64,000 bases of DNA from Blepharisma stoltei (taxonomy: Eukaryota > Ciliophora > Heterotrichea > Heterotrichida > Blepharismidae), in assembly GCA_914767885.1 (NCBI GenBank), contig CAJZBQ010000020.1, positions 806,001-870,000 of the forward strand, written 5' to 3'. The notes beneath the pieces are model-generated. The model made no database searches, was not told the origin of the DNA, and saw nothing but the letters and a program-made list of their open reading frames with translations. Positions 1 to 11,622 of the stretch are shown here, in pieces. Positions within the stretch are counted from its first letter, which is position 1. Every line of letters starts with the position of its first letter. The translations under genes and the position numbers were made by a program.

Positions 1-2
1 TC

Positions 3-1712
3 ACAAAAGTCCCTCATGCGTGGTTTGAGCCAGATCACCCTCTTATAAAGTCTGATAATGATTATAACGACTTTACAAAGCATTTCGAAAAATTAGCGAA
101 AAAAGAAAGAGAAAGAGGAAAAGGAAAAGAAGACGACTCAAATGCAAATTTGAGCTATATGGAGCACAATGCCAGTTCTGAAAGGATGTATGAAGTCAAA
201 AGAGAAGACTTCATGAAGAATCAAGAACTAATTGCCATGTACTTGAAGCGCTATGCCAATTTGAATCCTGAATTAATTATTCAAGATGCTGAGGAAATTG
301 AAGCAATCAAATTCGACACAAGGCTTCAGCAATTAGAACCTTTCGATACAAATTACCTTTATCACGAAATGGAAAAGCTAGAAGAAGCTGATGCAAGGTA
401 CATCTTTTCACGATTCAGCTTGCCCGGCTTCAAAAGACTATTAGATGTAGTTTTAACAAAAGCGCCTTTATTTGGGATCATGGTCCCAATGGCTGAATAT
501 GATAAATTGGCAAAAATCAATGTTGAAGTAGCAACTAAGATCTACTCGTTTAACTATGGAGATGGTATCACTTTTGACGATAAAGAAAGATCTCTATATA
601 GAAGCATGCTTCTGCAACAATCAGCAACACAAGATTGGCTAGATAGCAGACCTTATCCTATGATCAATGAAGCTGAAAATAATTTTGTGACAGGGATGAT
701 CAACTGGCCTGGAACAGAAGACCAGGAATATACCACTCTTTATCGTCCCTATTATAGAGACTTCCACATTACAGATGACACATATGATTTTAATGAAAAA
801 ACACCTTTTTTAGGAAGGATCGCTCGATCATTATGGCTAAGAACAATATACTAGTAAGCTTTATTCAGTAACCCAACTAAAGAAGGAAGTATATATGGCC
901 ATAAAATTATTGAAAGGCTTATAAAATACTTGAGCTGTCCTGAGTTCAAATATGGTAATTTCTATTCAGCTTTTGACCTGCCTGGAAGCTTTCTATCAAG
1001 AAACAACATTTTTTATATCCACATTTGACTTGTAAACGAAAGGCTAAACAATATTTGCAATGGAATCGTCGAAGATTTATCCCATATCTCAGTTTTCAAA
1101 CAAATCATCTCTTCTCAAGCCAGGAAAAGAGTAAGATCTGCTAAAACATTAATCCGAATGATTCAATCAATGATCTCAACATTCGAAAAAGTGGCCAAAA
1201 TAGAGACAAAGAAAAACATAGGCAGAGTAGCAATTGCTGACCAAAATAAAAAGAGGATCAATAATCTAAGTGAAAAATTCATGGAGCAAGTGACAAGATT
1301 GTTTCATGATCACTTTGTCATCAATCAAAAATCGGTGGATGGACTAGAAGAATTAATGCAAAAGACCTTTTTCCCTGGCTCTCCTAAGAGCATAAATAAG
1401 CCCTTTGTTCATCAAATTGGTGAGTATGTAATTAAGCATAGGGAATATTTAAGCACATTATCGATAAATGATATCTGCCTTTGCAATATCGATTGGAATA
1501 TTGATAGAATTGATAAGGAAGCAGTGAGAAAGAAAATAGAATTATTAAAGCCTGAAGAGGCAACAATCAAAGAGACAGAGTTTAATAAGGAAGAGCTTGG
1601 AATTATCCATAATTTAGAAGAGTTTTTGCCAGAGCCAAAGAAAAGAAGTGAAGAGCCAGATATCAAGCCGAAAAGAAAATTCGATGATAAATACAGGCCT
1701 ATTAAGTCATAA
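3..1712 (+). CDS. UQCC1/CBP3-like cytochrome bc1 assembly factor (5' partial)
   Basis: The reading frame enters from the left edge and ends at TAA, giving about 564 residues after one 15-nt intron (854-868) is removed. An in-frame TGA near 1027 falls in IHIWLVNERL, where an aromatic residue fits. The stretch from FYSAFDLPGSF to the region ending HREYLSTLS resembles, in order, the conserved core of ubiquinol-cytochrome c chaperones (CBP3/UQCC1), mitochondrial proteins that help cytochrome b synthesis and complex III assembly. The N-terminal 250 residues and the basic C-terminal tail are not recognised. Family assignment comes from remembered motif similarity and is moderate; a mitochondrial ribosome-associated protein is an alternative. 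The true start lies outside the window. Confidence 0.55.
854..868 (+). other. 15-nt spliceosomal intron
   Basis: GTAAGCTTTATTCAG lies where the frame would otherwise end at TAG. Removal joins TAC TA to T AAC CCA and keeps the frame open for a further 280 codons. GT...AG introns of 15-16 nt are typical of heterotrich ciliates. Confidence 0.93.
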
Positions 1713-2072
1713 TTTATTTTTAGAATTAGTCTATACACTATAAAATCAATAATAAGATTATAGTTAAAGATTTAAATATGCCCATTCTGCAAAATTTTTT
1801 GCATTTCAAAAATACTTTTCTTTTAAAGCTTGAAAATTAAAATTTCTCTAATGAACAATATGGCATTTAATAGAAATGATTTTAAATCTATTCATACTAA
1901 GATTTTGTAACGCTTACCAATAAAAGATCTTTAAAAACTAGATAGAGTTAAAAATTTAAACTTAAAAAATTATTGATAATGATGCCTTATGTGATCTGTC
2001 GGCATCGGAATATAAATACACGCCAATACTGATTAAAACTAATTTCTCGATTCTTAAGGGTGAATATAAAAA
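1713..2072. other. Intergenic, AT-rich
   Basis: This is 360 bp of AT-rich spacer between two rightward genes. It should hold the 3' end of the upstream gene and the promoter of the C2 gene. No repeat or RNA gene was seen. Confidence 0.6.
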
Positions 2073-2894
2073 ATGTCAACCTCAAGCGGAACTTTAATCG
2101 TGCGTCCAATTTGTGCCAAGCTAACCCACGATACAGAAACATTCGGAAAGATGGATCCATACTGTGTTGTCACTATAGGTGGCCAAAAGCACCGAACTGT
2201 TGTAGCTCACAGTGCTGGAAAATATCCAAATTGGCAGGACCAATTAGTTTTCACTAAATCAAGTGAAGACATTATTTCTTTCGAAGTATGGGATAAAGAC
2301 ACAGCATCAGCTGATGATTTAATCGGAGAAGCTTCACTAGCAATTGCAACAATTCTGGCAAAGCCAAATTATGAAGAATGGGTTCCATTAACCTATAAAG
2401 GAAGAAAAGCTGGAGAAATTAGAGTTAATATAACTTTTCAGCCAAGCGCTCCTGTCCCTACTGTCCATGGAATACCTGCTAATATGGTTAACATGGGCGG
2501 ATATCAGTATGCTCCAATGTATCCAGTACCTGGACAGGCTCCTTATCCATACCCCTATCCATATCCTCCACAAAGCTATGCACAACCTCCTCCGTATCCT
2601 CAATCGATGTACCCAACATTAAACCCAAATCAACAACCCCAACCATACTATCCTCCTCAGCCAGGTTATCCTCCACAGCAAGGATATCCTCCAAATGCTC
2701 AAAGACCACCTCAGCCTTATGGCTCAATCCCTCCTCCAGTGTCCCAACCTGGATATCTCCCATCTAACATTCAACCTAGTTCAGCTCCTCATAACGCACC
2801 TCCATCCTACCCTCCTCAGAACCCTCCTCCAAGTTATCCTCCTCAAAATATGCCACAAGGCCAGCAAGGATTTTATCCTTATGCTCCGAAATAA
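2073..2894 (+). CDS. C2-domain protein with Pro/Tyr/Gln-rich tail
   Basis: The 273-residue protein has a single C2 domain (about residues 5-125) followed by a low-complexity tail. The C2 part shows the typical pattern GTLIVRPICAKLT, then KMDPYCVV, NWQDQLVF and the acidic loop DKDTASADDLIGE, so calcium ligands appear to be present in both loops. It should bind phospholipid membranes, probably in a calcium-dependent way. The tail, from about residue 128, is built of PPQPGYPP and PYPYPYP-type repeats, as in the plant and protist C2 proteins that have glycine/proline-rich tails. The ATG at 2073 sits right after an AT-rich leader, and no other in-frame start precedes the domain. It converges with the DOP1 gene, with only 23 bp between the stops. 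Confidence 0.9.
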   Translation: MSTSSGTLIVRPICAKLTHDTETFGKMDPYCVVTIGGQKHRTVVAHSAGKYPNWQDQLVFTKSSEDIISFEVWDKDTASADDLIGEASLAIATILAKPNYEEWVPLTYKGRKAGEIRVNITFQPSAPVPTVHGIPANMVNMGGYQYAPMYPVPGQAPYPYPYPYPPQSYAQPPPYPQSMYPTLNPNQQPQPYYPPQPGYPPQQGYPPNAQRPPQPYGSIPPPVSQPGYLPSNIQPSSAPHNAPPSYPPQNPPPSYPPQNMPQGQQGFYPYAPK

Positions 2895-2917
2895 ATAATT
2901 ACATTTTATATCGATTA

Positions 2918-5900
2918 TTATAAGAGTTTACTATTGACGTTAATAAAATCATATTCAATACCTTCATAAATACTATCCCAGTCAGTTTCGCTCATTTCTG
3001 AGTTATAGAGCATGCAGTACTGAATTAAATTTTTCATCATGATTTCTAATTCTTCATAGTTTTCCGCTTCTAGTCAAGGAGTCTGCATTTTTCTGCTTAG
3101 TACAATTCCAACGCCTGCAGTGTCTTCAACTCTTCTGATCCTCTTAGCTACTGCTTTGAATCCTTTAATAAAAGGTTTTACCAGAAGAGGCATAAAATCA
3201 TTTGAAACTCCTTCTGTGAGTTCAATTTCAGGGACGTCAAACAGATATAAGCACATGATTTCTTGGAACTGCAGAAGTTTAGTCGCAAGAAACATATCTA
3301 CAAGCCTGAGTATTGAAAATATCGAAAACAAGCGGTTTCTCTGAGGAATCGTAGATATTAAAGTTGCATGAAAGTGGGGCCAGATTTGAATCCAGATATC
3401 TTTGAATAAAAAATTATCAAATTTTAGTGAAATCACTCTGATTAGTAAGCAGCAAGCAGGGATTAATTTGTCATATTTTATGTGTTCAGCAATCATTTCG
3501 TTTAAAGATTGTGTAAATTGTGCATAATCATCTTTGTTACCACTGTAGATTAGCAATGAAGCTGTAAGTAGATTTCTTAGAGCTGAGCATAAGTCACTTT
3601 GTGGCTTTCCAAATGTAACTTTTAAGAGATTTGACACTGGAGAAGAATTTTGGAAAGAGGAAGCCAATGAAATTATTTTAGTCCACGACTTAAAAGCAGA
3701 AGGAGAAACACTGAGGGCTTCGAAGAATCCATTGCTTGTGATAAATTCGATGATAGTTTTTAGCACTGATTTAAAAATTCTTTCTCCCCCTGAATTAATA
3801 AGTACTCAGAGCAAAGAGCTTGCAGCATCAATAGCGCATGAATACTTGTCCAGCTCTGATAAAATCCTTTTCGATACTTTTGTCATGATTCCAGTTTCTC
3901 TTTGCTCAGCATACTGCTCAGGCCACCCTAGCAAAATAGCATTTAAGCCAACTTTCGAGAACGCTCCCAGTACAAGAGCTCCTATATTTTTCCAGTTTCC
4001 ACTGATTTCTTCTGGGTAATATAGCTTTAAAGGTTCCTGATCTCAATTAAGCGCCTCTTCAATTTTTTCAAACAAATTTTCTATTAAATCTTGCAGTTCC
4101 TTCCCTATTCTTCGATCTGAAATTGGATTATAAGTTTTTGTAAATTTAGATAGAGAGTTAAATATATATATAAGATAAACCAGCATTTCCTTATATGTTG
4201 AATTTATAATCAGCTTTATGATAGATATTGAGATAATCCATATATTTTCTTCAAGAACCTCTAAATTGGAATCTGATTGATAGATTTCTAAGCATATATA
4301 AAAAAAATGGGCCATATTTAATTCTTTTCCTTCATAAAATTGTGGCTTTCTTCCTTTTCCATTTGACATTAATTCTAAACTGTCTAAAAGAATCTCTAAA
4401 AAACTATCCAGCTTCATATGGAAAAATGGGATGATTTTTCCAAAGGTTGGTAAATGGACATATGATTTCATCATCGATTTGCTATGATAAACCCAAAAAG
4501 AAAATAATGAAGCCATAAACTCCTTGGGGTATTTGTGTAAAATAGGAGAAAAAAGAGACCGCAGCTCTTCACCAATTTGCACTAAAACTCGAGTTGTAGA
4601 TTTATAGTCCTTTTCAACAAGAAATGAGTTAGCAAGTGAAAACAAGCACCCAAATTCTTTAAAAAGCATTTCTTTTACTTGAGCTGGACACCAAGCTTTA
4701 ATAGTGACTGTTTCATCAATTTCCAAAATTTGAAGCACAAGTGATCTTAAGCCTGATAAAAGGATAGTATTTTTGGTACCCACAATAATACTTACATACG
4801 AGTGAAGTAAGGATTCGAAATATTCAGTTAAAATATGTGGAGGTAAATAACAAATCATGAACCCTATTACTCTTGTAATAAATTTCATTCATAAAATACG
4901 AAGATATTGGTTTTCAGTATTTAGTCGCTTCAAAATTGAGTCTTTGAAAACAGATGAGGCAAGAATTTCAGTGCAGAAAGTTGGGTTAGATTCAATTTCA
5001 GAGTTAAAAAGAGCAGTCTGTATGACTACAAGTAATTGATTTTCCAATACAAAAGTTTTAGAAATTATTGAGTAGTACAAGCAGGATAAACTGGTTTCTA
5101 ATATTTTATAAGCAATATCGCATGATACTCCTTTACCAAGCAGCTCCAAAATTTCGCACGCCACTTCCTGTATAGCTTTATTTTCTATTGGATTTTTTTC
5201 GCTTTCTGATGTAATAAACAGAAGTGAGCCTCCTATAATTACTTCCAAGTAAGTCTCTCCATTTACTTCATGTAAGCTGATGCAGTCTTTTGCATATTTA
5301 CTTATCTCAGTTGATTTTATAGCTTCAATAAATGCGTCTTCTCCAAATTTGATAAGAGAAATTATTTTTTTCAATGAATCAAGAACTCGGTTCACATCAA
5401 ATAGCTTGCTGTATCTATATGAATTCAAAGATATGTTTGTCCTCTTAGTAGAAGGATGAAACATTATTGTGAAAATAGGGTCAATAAGGCAAGATACTTT
5501 GCATTGAGCATGAATAATTCATTCTTTTGCTGTATGCCGAATAATTGGACTTTCATCAGTTAAAAAATCAATCATAATAAAAACCCCATTGCAGTCTAAC
5601 AAAATTTTTTGCATTTCATCTGGCCAGCTTTGTGCAGCTTTTTCTCAAAAGGTGATAAAAAGCCATATTGATTTTTCTCTTAACTCCCCCCCATCCTTGA
5701 TCGAACGATTGACTGTAAAAATTCCTAAAAATTGGGGAATCCTTGATCAAACGATTTTCATATCATGCAAATTTTTTTATATATAAAAAATATATTAGTT
5801 ATCAAAAGCTTGGGAAGATGTACCTAATGAAGTTGTTTTCAGAGACTTTGAGACGAAAGAAAGCTACGGAATCAACCATCCGAAGTGACTTAGTCATCAA

Positions 5901-8020
5901 CCTAGGCTTAAAAACTCAATAATCTAAAAAATAGAGATTCTTTATAATTTTTTAAAAAACAAATTAATTTAATAAGGAACAAATTAAAATTTATACATTT
6001 AAAGAATAAATAATAAATCAAAATATTAAAAATTGGTATTTTTATGAAATTAATTCAATTTTTTGCTGTAAAAATAATTATTAAATACTCTTAACCCTCT
6101 TATTTAAAAGTAAATAAAAAAATATATATATATATTTTTTACTTTATTATAAAATTTTTTTTCCCAAAAAAATTTTTTTTAATCCCATCCTTGATCGAAC
6201 GATGGGCAAGCCGTTCGATCAAGGATGGGTGGGAGTAAGTGAATATTTCCGTCTAATAATTGCAAAGCTAAAGATTCGTTTCATACAGCCTTCAGGTGGT
6301 CATAGGATTTTATTAAAAGCTTTATTGCAGTGTCTTGAGATGATGATTGTAAGAGACGTCAAAGAATGTGCAAATGCGCATATGTCATATGTGTATATTT
6401 CATATTTATTAGTATTTCCAAGCTTATGAGCTGCATTTCAGAGTTGCACCCAATAAAATCTTCGCTTAATTTTATTATTTCCCAGCAATTCAAGCCCATC
6501 ATATTTAGTTTACACAAGTAATTTCCAAGCTGAAGAAGGAAGTTTTTATCAGGCTGAGGCTGTTTTGCAAGATTCAGATATAGTTCTACAGCTTTAGCTC
6601 CTCCTTCATTAGGCAAGCTTTCAAGATACTCATTCAAAACATCACAAAGTTTTATTGCTTTTCTCTTATTTTCAATATTTGATAAGCAATATAAAATTGC
6701 ATTCACAATCAAAAACGCAAAGTCTGGAGGACAGTCAAAGTACTTTGTACCGAACTCGAGAACTTTTAAGCAGAATCCAGATCGGTCTTCTAGATGTTCT
6801 AATAATAGTTTTTTGAAAGATTTCCAAAAGACTTCAGTTCTTTCATCCTTAAAAATCAGCAAAACTCTATTATTGAAATTATCCTTGACTTTCCAAATCT
6901 CATCTTCTACTATATGCCCAACATAGCTCATGGCAATGTTTTCCAAAATTAAATCCCCCATACTTTCATCTTCTATAAGTACGTCAACAATTTTCATGCT
7001 TTTAAGCTTAACCTCATCACTTGCTCCTGCTTGAATTAATTTGTGATGGCAGTCGAATATTCTTTCCAGGGCTGTTTTTAGCGTATTTATGAAAATTCGG
7101 GTTTGCTTTTCATCAACTTCGTTTGGAAATGCTCATTCCCAAAGTCTTCGAATTAGCGTGTGGTCTTTGGATTCCATTAAGAGTAAAGACCCTTCCATAA
7201 GCAAAACTTTGTGCTCAAGTTCTATATTAGGTGAAGATAAAGGAAAATAAGATTTTATATAGCAGTTTTATAATCTCCATAAAATGGCATTCATTATGAT
7301 CCTATTCTTTCAAATTCTCTTTATACTTATTTTTATTTTAAGAAGTCATATTAAATCCATTGCATGCCTTTTCACTTTCATATTTGAGTCTGTCAAAGCT
7401 TCAAGTATTGCAGTAACAATAAGATTTCTATGAATACTGATATCCAGCCTTTTCGATAAATAAATTAAAGCAGAAAGTCTATGTCTTTTGTATTTGAGTA
7501 AAAGCCATAAAAGAATTCCATGAGTCTCGTATTTCATCACATTTGCACATCGATCCAAAATCTCAGCGACTTTTTGAAAATATTCCTGCTTCTCTTCAGC
7601 CCCTGATATCAGGCAGCAAATAAGCCCGCTTAAAATATGTTTGTTTTTGGTTATTTTCCCTATAAATACACTATCTATTAAATTCAGAAATTGTTCTTTG
7701 TTAGCGCAATATTGAAAGAATGAGAAAAGGCCTGCACAAAATAAATGAAAGTACTGATCTTGCACAGTTGATAGCAATGATTTATATATTTCAAGAGTTT
7801 TGCTGTGCAGACCTTGAGGAAGGCCAGGATTTAAACATTGAGCCAATCGAGTCGCCAATGTGGTTGTCAATTCTTCATCAAGTGTAAAGTCTTTACAAGA
7901 GTCAACTACCTGCTGGAGACTTTGGAGCCATTTCATTAAATCGCTTCATTCTCATTCTTTTGAGCTTTTCTCAAATTTTGCAAGCCTATTTTTGACCTTT
8001 TTATGATATTTTTCTTCCAT
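2918..8020 (-). CDS. DOP1/Dopey family protein, interrupted by two IESs
   Basis: The protein is about 1484 residues once two insertions (5681-6235, 555 bp; 7258-7350, 93 bp) are removed. The start is ATG at 8020 (MEEKYHKKVKNRLAKFEKSS) and the stop is TAA. The N-terminal 300 residues match the Dopey_N pattern, including LAQCLNPGLPQGLHSKTLEIY and, after the 93-bp excision, DLIKSYFPLSSPN followed by HTLIRRLWEWAF. The rest is helical, repeat-like sequence typical of the long DOP1 proteins, which work with MON2 and a P4-ATPase on endosome-Golgi membranes. At least six in-frame TGA codons are read as Trp. Neither insertion lies in a gap of the family; both break conserved sequence. Function beyond family level is inferred. 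Confidence 0.87.
5681..6235. mobile_element. 555-bp IES, MITE with C-rich ends, inside DOP1
   Basis: The TA-bounded insertion has terminal inverted repeats (CTCCCCCCCATCCTTGATCG against its complement near 6185-6235) and an AT-rich middle. Part of the terminal sequence is repeated internally (around 5692-5760 and 6180-6230). Excision leaving one TA joins GNIHLREKSIWLF in frame, and both flanks belong to the same Dopey protein. The ends share CTCCCCC with the other MITEs of the window but the next 15 bp differ, so it is a separate subfamily. Confidence 0.92.
7258..7350. mobile_element. 93-bp short IES inside DOP1
   Basis: This TA-bounded, AT-rich piece carries an in-frame TAA (7268-7270) and is a multiple of three. 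Excision joins MDLI directly to KSYFPLSSPN, which matches the spacing and the FPL-type motif seen in DOP1 relatives. The terminal inverted repeats are very weak, as expected for old short IESs. Confidence 0.75.
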
Positions 8021-8332
8021 CTTATAATTGATATAATGATGTATTATCTCAGATTTAATGATATTATTGTACTGCTTAGAGTTTAAGACTAAAAAAATTG
8101 TTTCAGACTAATTTTTTGTCAACATTTATTTTTACTGTTGTAAGGCTTAATATTATTATGTCTGTAATCTAAAATTTGGACTTTTGCTTAAAACATAAAA
8201 AAATATTCCAGAGATGAAATATATAATGGACATTAATATTTATTCGTTTGCTTATTTAATATGGAAATCTTAATACTGTTGGACTTATAAGATAATTCTT
8301 GAGAGAATATATCTCTCTTCTATAAAGAAAAT
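8021..8332. other. Divergent intergenic region (shared promoter area)
   Basis: This is 312 bp of AT-rich DNA between the divergent DOP1 and coiled-coil genes. No repeat was recognised. Confidence 0.5.
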
Positions 8333-9145
8333 ATGAGTTCTTTTTTGAAACTTCTGAATCCTCTGAAATCAGAAAAATCTAGCCAGCATTGCAATATATG
8401 TAATGCTTCATTTAATTTGACTTTGAAGCCTCATGAATGCTCAGAATGCTATACTTTAGTTTGTTCAGAGCATGTAAATAATTCTCCCACAGACGATCCA
8501 GTTTGTGACGAGTGTCTTAAAGGAAGAATCAAAAAGGAGCTAAACGTAGAATACACATATCATCTATCATCTCTCAAAAAGGAACTATCTGAACTTAAAG
8601 CATTTAAAAGCGAAAAGAGAAAAGGGATAGCATCGATGGACACAAAAATTAACGAATTGATAGATCAGACGAGATCTGAAGAGAAAACACATCATAAGCA
8701 GGTCGAAGATTTTGAGCAAAAAACAAAGGCTTCATTAGACCAAATTAAACAGCTTGAGGAAGAAGAAAAAAAATTAAAAAACGAAATAGAGAGATCTCAA
8801 GCAAACACAAAGCAATTAAAAGAAAAATTAGTTTCAGTTAATGGAGCCCAACAATCCAGGAAGCTTGAAAAAACGGGATTAGAAACTGAGGTTGATGAGT
8901 TTAATGAGCAGGAAACGAAGCTATTAGAAGAAAACCAGCAGCTCATAACGTATCAAAGAGTAAGGACTATGTCTTGTTCGAAATGCCATAAAACTATAAA
9001 GCAGAGATTTAAAGAGAAAATTATAGAAATTCTGAGATTTGAGGGTCATGAAGAAATGATAGCAAGCCTTGAAGGGGAGATAAAGACTGGCAAGAAGGAC
9101 CAAGAAGAGGTAACAAGAAATCCATGTGCTTGTGCTATAATTTAG
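8333..9145 (+). CDS. Zinc-binding coiled-coil protein with C-terminal CaaX box
   Basis: The 270-residue protein opens with a cysteine-rich N-terminal module (residues 20-65): CNIC, then HECSEC, CSEH and CDEC. This is a small treble-clef or FYVE-like zinc finger. Residues 70-205 are a long charged coiled coil. A further CSKC pair follows (MSCSKCHKTIKQR). The last residues are NPCACAII, so the terminal tetrapeptide CAII fits a CaaX prenylation signal, and the cysteine two residues before it could be palmitoylated. The expected picture is a membrane-tethered coiled-coil protein, perhaps acting on endosomes or the Golgi, as do golgin and EEA1-like tethers. No named family is claimed. Its stop is TAG, and it is convergent with the next gene. 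Confidence 0.8.
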   Translation: MSSFLKLLNPLKSEKSSQHCNICNASFNLTLKPHECSECYTLVCSEHVNNSPTDDPVCDECLKGRIKKELNVEYTYHLSSLKKELSELKAFKSEKRKGIASMDTKINELIDQTRSEEKTHHKQVEDFEQKTKASLDQIKQLEEEEKKLKNEIERSQANTKQLKEKLVSVNGAQQSRKLEKTGLETEVDEFNEQETKLLEENQQLITYQRVRTMSCSKCHKTIKQRFKEKIIEILRFEGHEEMIASLEGEIKTGKKDQEEVTRNPCACAII

Positions 9146-9384
9146 GTATATTTAATCACTCATCAATTCAGATTTTTTTATCAGATATATTACTAGTGGA
9201 AATTTTATTTATTGCAATAAATAATAAATTAACTTTTAAAAATTAATGAAATATTTATTTTTAACAATAGAAAATAAATTAAATATGCTTTTTATTATAA
9301 ATAAATAGCTATTTCAAATTAAAAAAAGCTAATAACTTGATGTGAATATTGTCCATATTTGCTTGTATTTGTTATAATTAAAAT

Positions 9385-11088
9385 TTATAATTTAGACAAA
9401 GTTTTGTGAAGTCGATTTCTTGGTGTAAGTGACTCATGAAATTTTCTTTGAATTAATCTGTTCTTTAGAAAGCTAGGACGCTGAGTTTGATTCTGAGGTG
9501 TCAAATATCAATATTCCCTCATATAAAGCCCTGAAAAACTTGTTGTAAATGGATCTTGGCTGACTTCTCGCTCCAATGGCATTTCTCTCACTCTTTTAAC
9601 TCGATATTTTACATATCGAATATATTTGCCCATAATATAAAACTTATAGCTCAAATCGTCTCCAAAATCATAAAACTTTTCTAGCTTCCTTGCAATTATT
9701 TCTTTGGATTTTTTGATTAGTCTAGCCCACTTATCGATTATTTGAGTAGAAATTGCTTTGCGATGTTTCGGCGATTCCAATTCTTGCATTTGAATTGGGA
9801 TTTTTCGGATCAATAATATTAATTCATTACTCGCATCTTTATCAAGCATAGAAATAATTGTTGATTTATTGGCATAGAATAGCCCTGTTCCTAAATACCC
9901 TCTTAAAAATATTGTAATATAATCATCAACCCCATCCATTATTCTTCTAACTATTACTCTTTCTCAGATTTTGGCTGGGTTTTCTAGTTTTTTAATTCCA
10001 AGAGATTGTGTTTCTATATCAAACTCAGCGCGATATTCTTTGATAGCCAGGCTGATTTTTGTGGTTTCTTCATTTATTCAATCTTTAAGCAATCTTTTTC
10101 CCTCAGTTTCATCTGGCTCATATACTTTTTTTAAAACTGGGAGTATTTTTTTAAAAGAATCTTTATTTTTTTCTCCCATTTCCCTTTTTTCTTTTAATAG
10201 TAATCCTTTAATCAAATGTCCGTAAGAGTTATAGAAATCGTTAATCTTTGACTCTGAGTCTGTCTGCGTAAAAACACTGAATTTATCTCTAAAGTGCTCT
10301 TTAAGTTTTGAAACCAGTAAATCTTTCAATTTTATATTTTCTCCTATTTGATAATTTATTAAGTCTTCCAATTTCGCATTTTTATTCAATTGAAAATTTA
10401 CTTGATGCTGGAATAAGGTTTGGTATAACGAGTCTTGGAATGATTTAACGATGGATGATGTTTGCTGTCGGATTAATTTAGAAGAGTTGTTATAGGAATA
10501 ATCAATTTTATGCTTAACTCGAGACCGAGATGTAGCTTCAGTTGACTGAGAAGTTGGGTGTTTATCAATTATTTCAGTAGTTGATTGAGGAAGTTCGAGA
10601 TTGATTTTTATTTCTTGCTTAGCTTTTATTGGGGTTTCTGGCTCTTTTAAAAGAAATCCTGATGGATTTTTGCTTTTAGACTGTAAGTTTAAATTGTCTT
10701 GTTTCGAATCAACTAGAGAATTAGACAGAATATCTTTATCTTCCTTATCGCTTTTATCATTTTCTAGAAAAGTCGATATTTTCTCGGTTTCAGTCAAAAA
10801 AATTTGCGACTTTTTCTTCGCACTAGGCAATCTGGTGACTTCAACAGTATTTTCTATTTTTTGGCTTGGTACAGATTTATTTCGAAAAATTTCACTACTT
10901 CTATCTGTTTCTGCTCTTTGCGATGCTGATTTATTTCTTTTATTTTCCTCAATAGCTAAAATTTCTATTTTCGGCGGTATAATTTTTTCAGGTACTTGGT
11001 CCAAATCACTTTTTTGGTAAGCTGTCTTGTTCCTTCTTCTTCCTTCAGCTCCACTTTTTTCTTCAGATTTCTCTTCAATAGCAAGCAT
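9385..11088 (-). CDS. Charged protein with possible TFIIS N-terminal (IWS1-like) domain
   Basis: The 567 residues run from ATG 11088 to TAA 9385, with three or more TGA-encoded Trp residues. The first 220 residues are Lys/Glu/Ser-rich and disordered. The C-terminal third has helices ending ELILLIRKIPIQMQ...ISTQIIDKWARLIKKSKEI. This resembles the core of the TFIIS N-terminal domain (TND) of IWS1/Spn1, a transcription elongation factor whose domain ends in a ...NEWSRPIF-type helix. An acidic, disordered N-terminus also fits IWS1. The similarity is short and judged by eye, so the function is tentative. A MITE (11106-11518) lies just upstream of the ATG, so promoter sequence would have to come from beyond it after excision. 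Confidence 0.6.
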
Positions 11089-11105
11089 TCCTTGCTTTTC
11101 CTTTC

Positions 11106-11518
11106 ACTCCCCCCCTTTAAATTGGAACAAAAAATTTTGTTCAATTTAAAGGGGGGTTAATTTTTTTTTTTAAAATTTAGCAATTAAGGATAATAAATTT
11201 ATTTAAATAAGATGCTCTTTATACTCTCTTCTTTAAAAAAGAGCAAGATATAACTAAATTTTTAATTTTAGTTAAGAAGAAACATTTAACTTATATCAAA
11301 ACTTTTTACATAAAAATTATATAGTTAACTACACTGATTCGCACAGGGTGCTTTTGGCTCGAAACTGAGCCAAAAGCACCCCGTGCCAGTCAGTGTAGTT
11401 CACTATATATATAATTTTCTATTATAAAATTAAATTTTGTTCCAATTTAAAGGGGGGTTAATTTGCCAAAAAAGTGGAAATTTTACCTATATTTTGTTCA
11501 AATTTAAAGGGGGGGAGT
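11106..11518. mobile_element. MITE (TTTAAATTGAAACAAA subfamily) with nested foldback
   Basis: The terminal inverted repeats read CTCCCCCCCTTTAAATTG at the left and its complement at 11500-11518. They recur in the element at 55416-55849. The flanks here are TTTCA and TCAGA, so the usual TA at the boundary is missing. A second inverted repeat, 11320-11407, sits inside it (see separate entry). Confidence 0.85.
11320..11407. repeat. 88-bp foldback nested in the MITE
   Basis: A near-perfect palindrome bounded by TATAGT and ACTATA, with arms around GTGCTTTTGGCTC and its complement. It looks like a separate small element that inserted into the MITE; its short loop contains TGGCTCGAAACTGAGCCA. Confidence 0.85.
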
Positions 11519-11622
11519 CAGAAATAAAATGGTTAACAGAAGAAGGACCTCCAGGTGCACTCCCAATGGAGCTGGTAGACTATCCCGATGAAGCTAAAAA
11601 TATTGCTCTGTCACTTTTAAGA

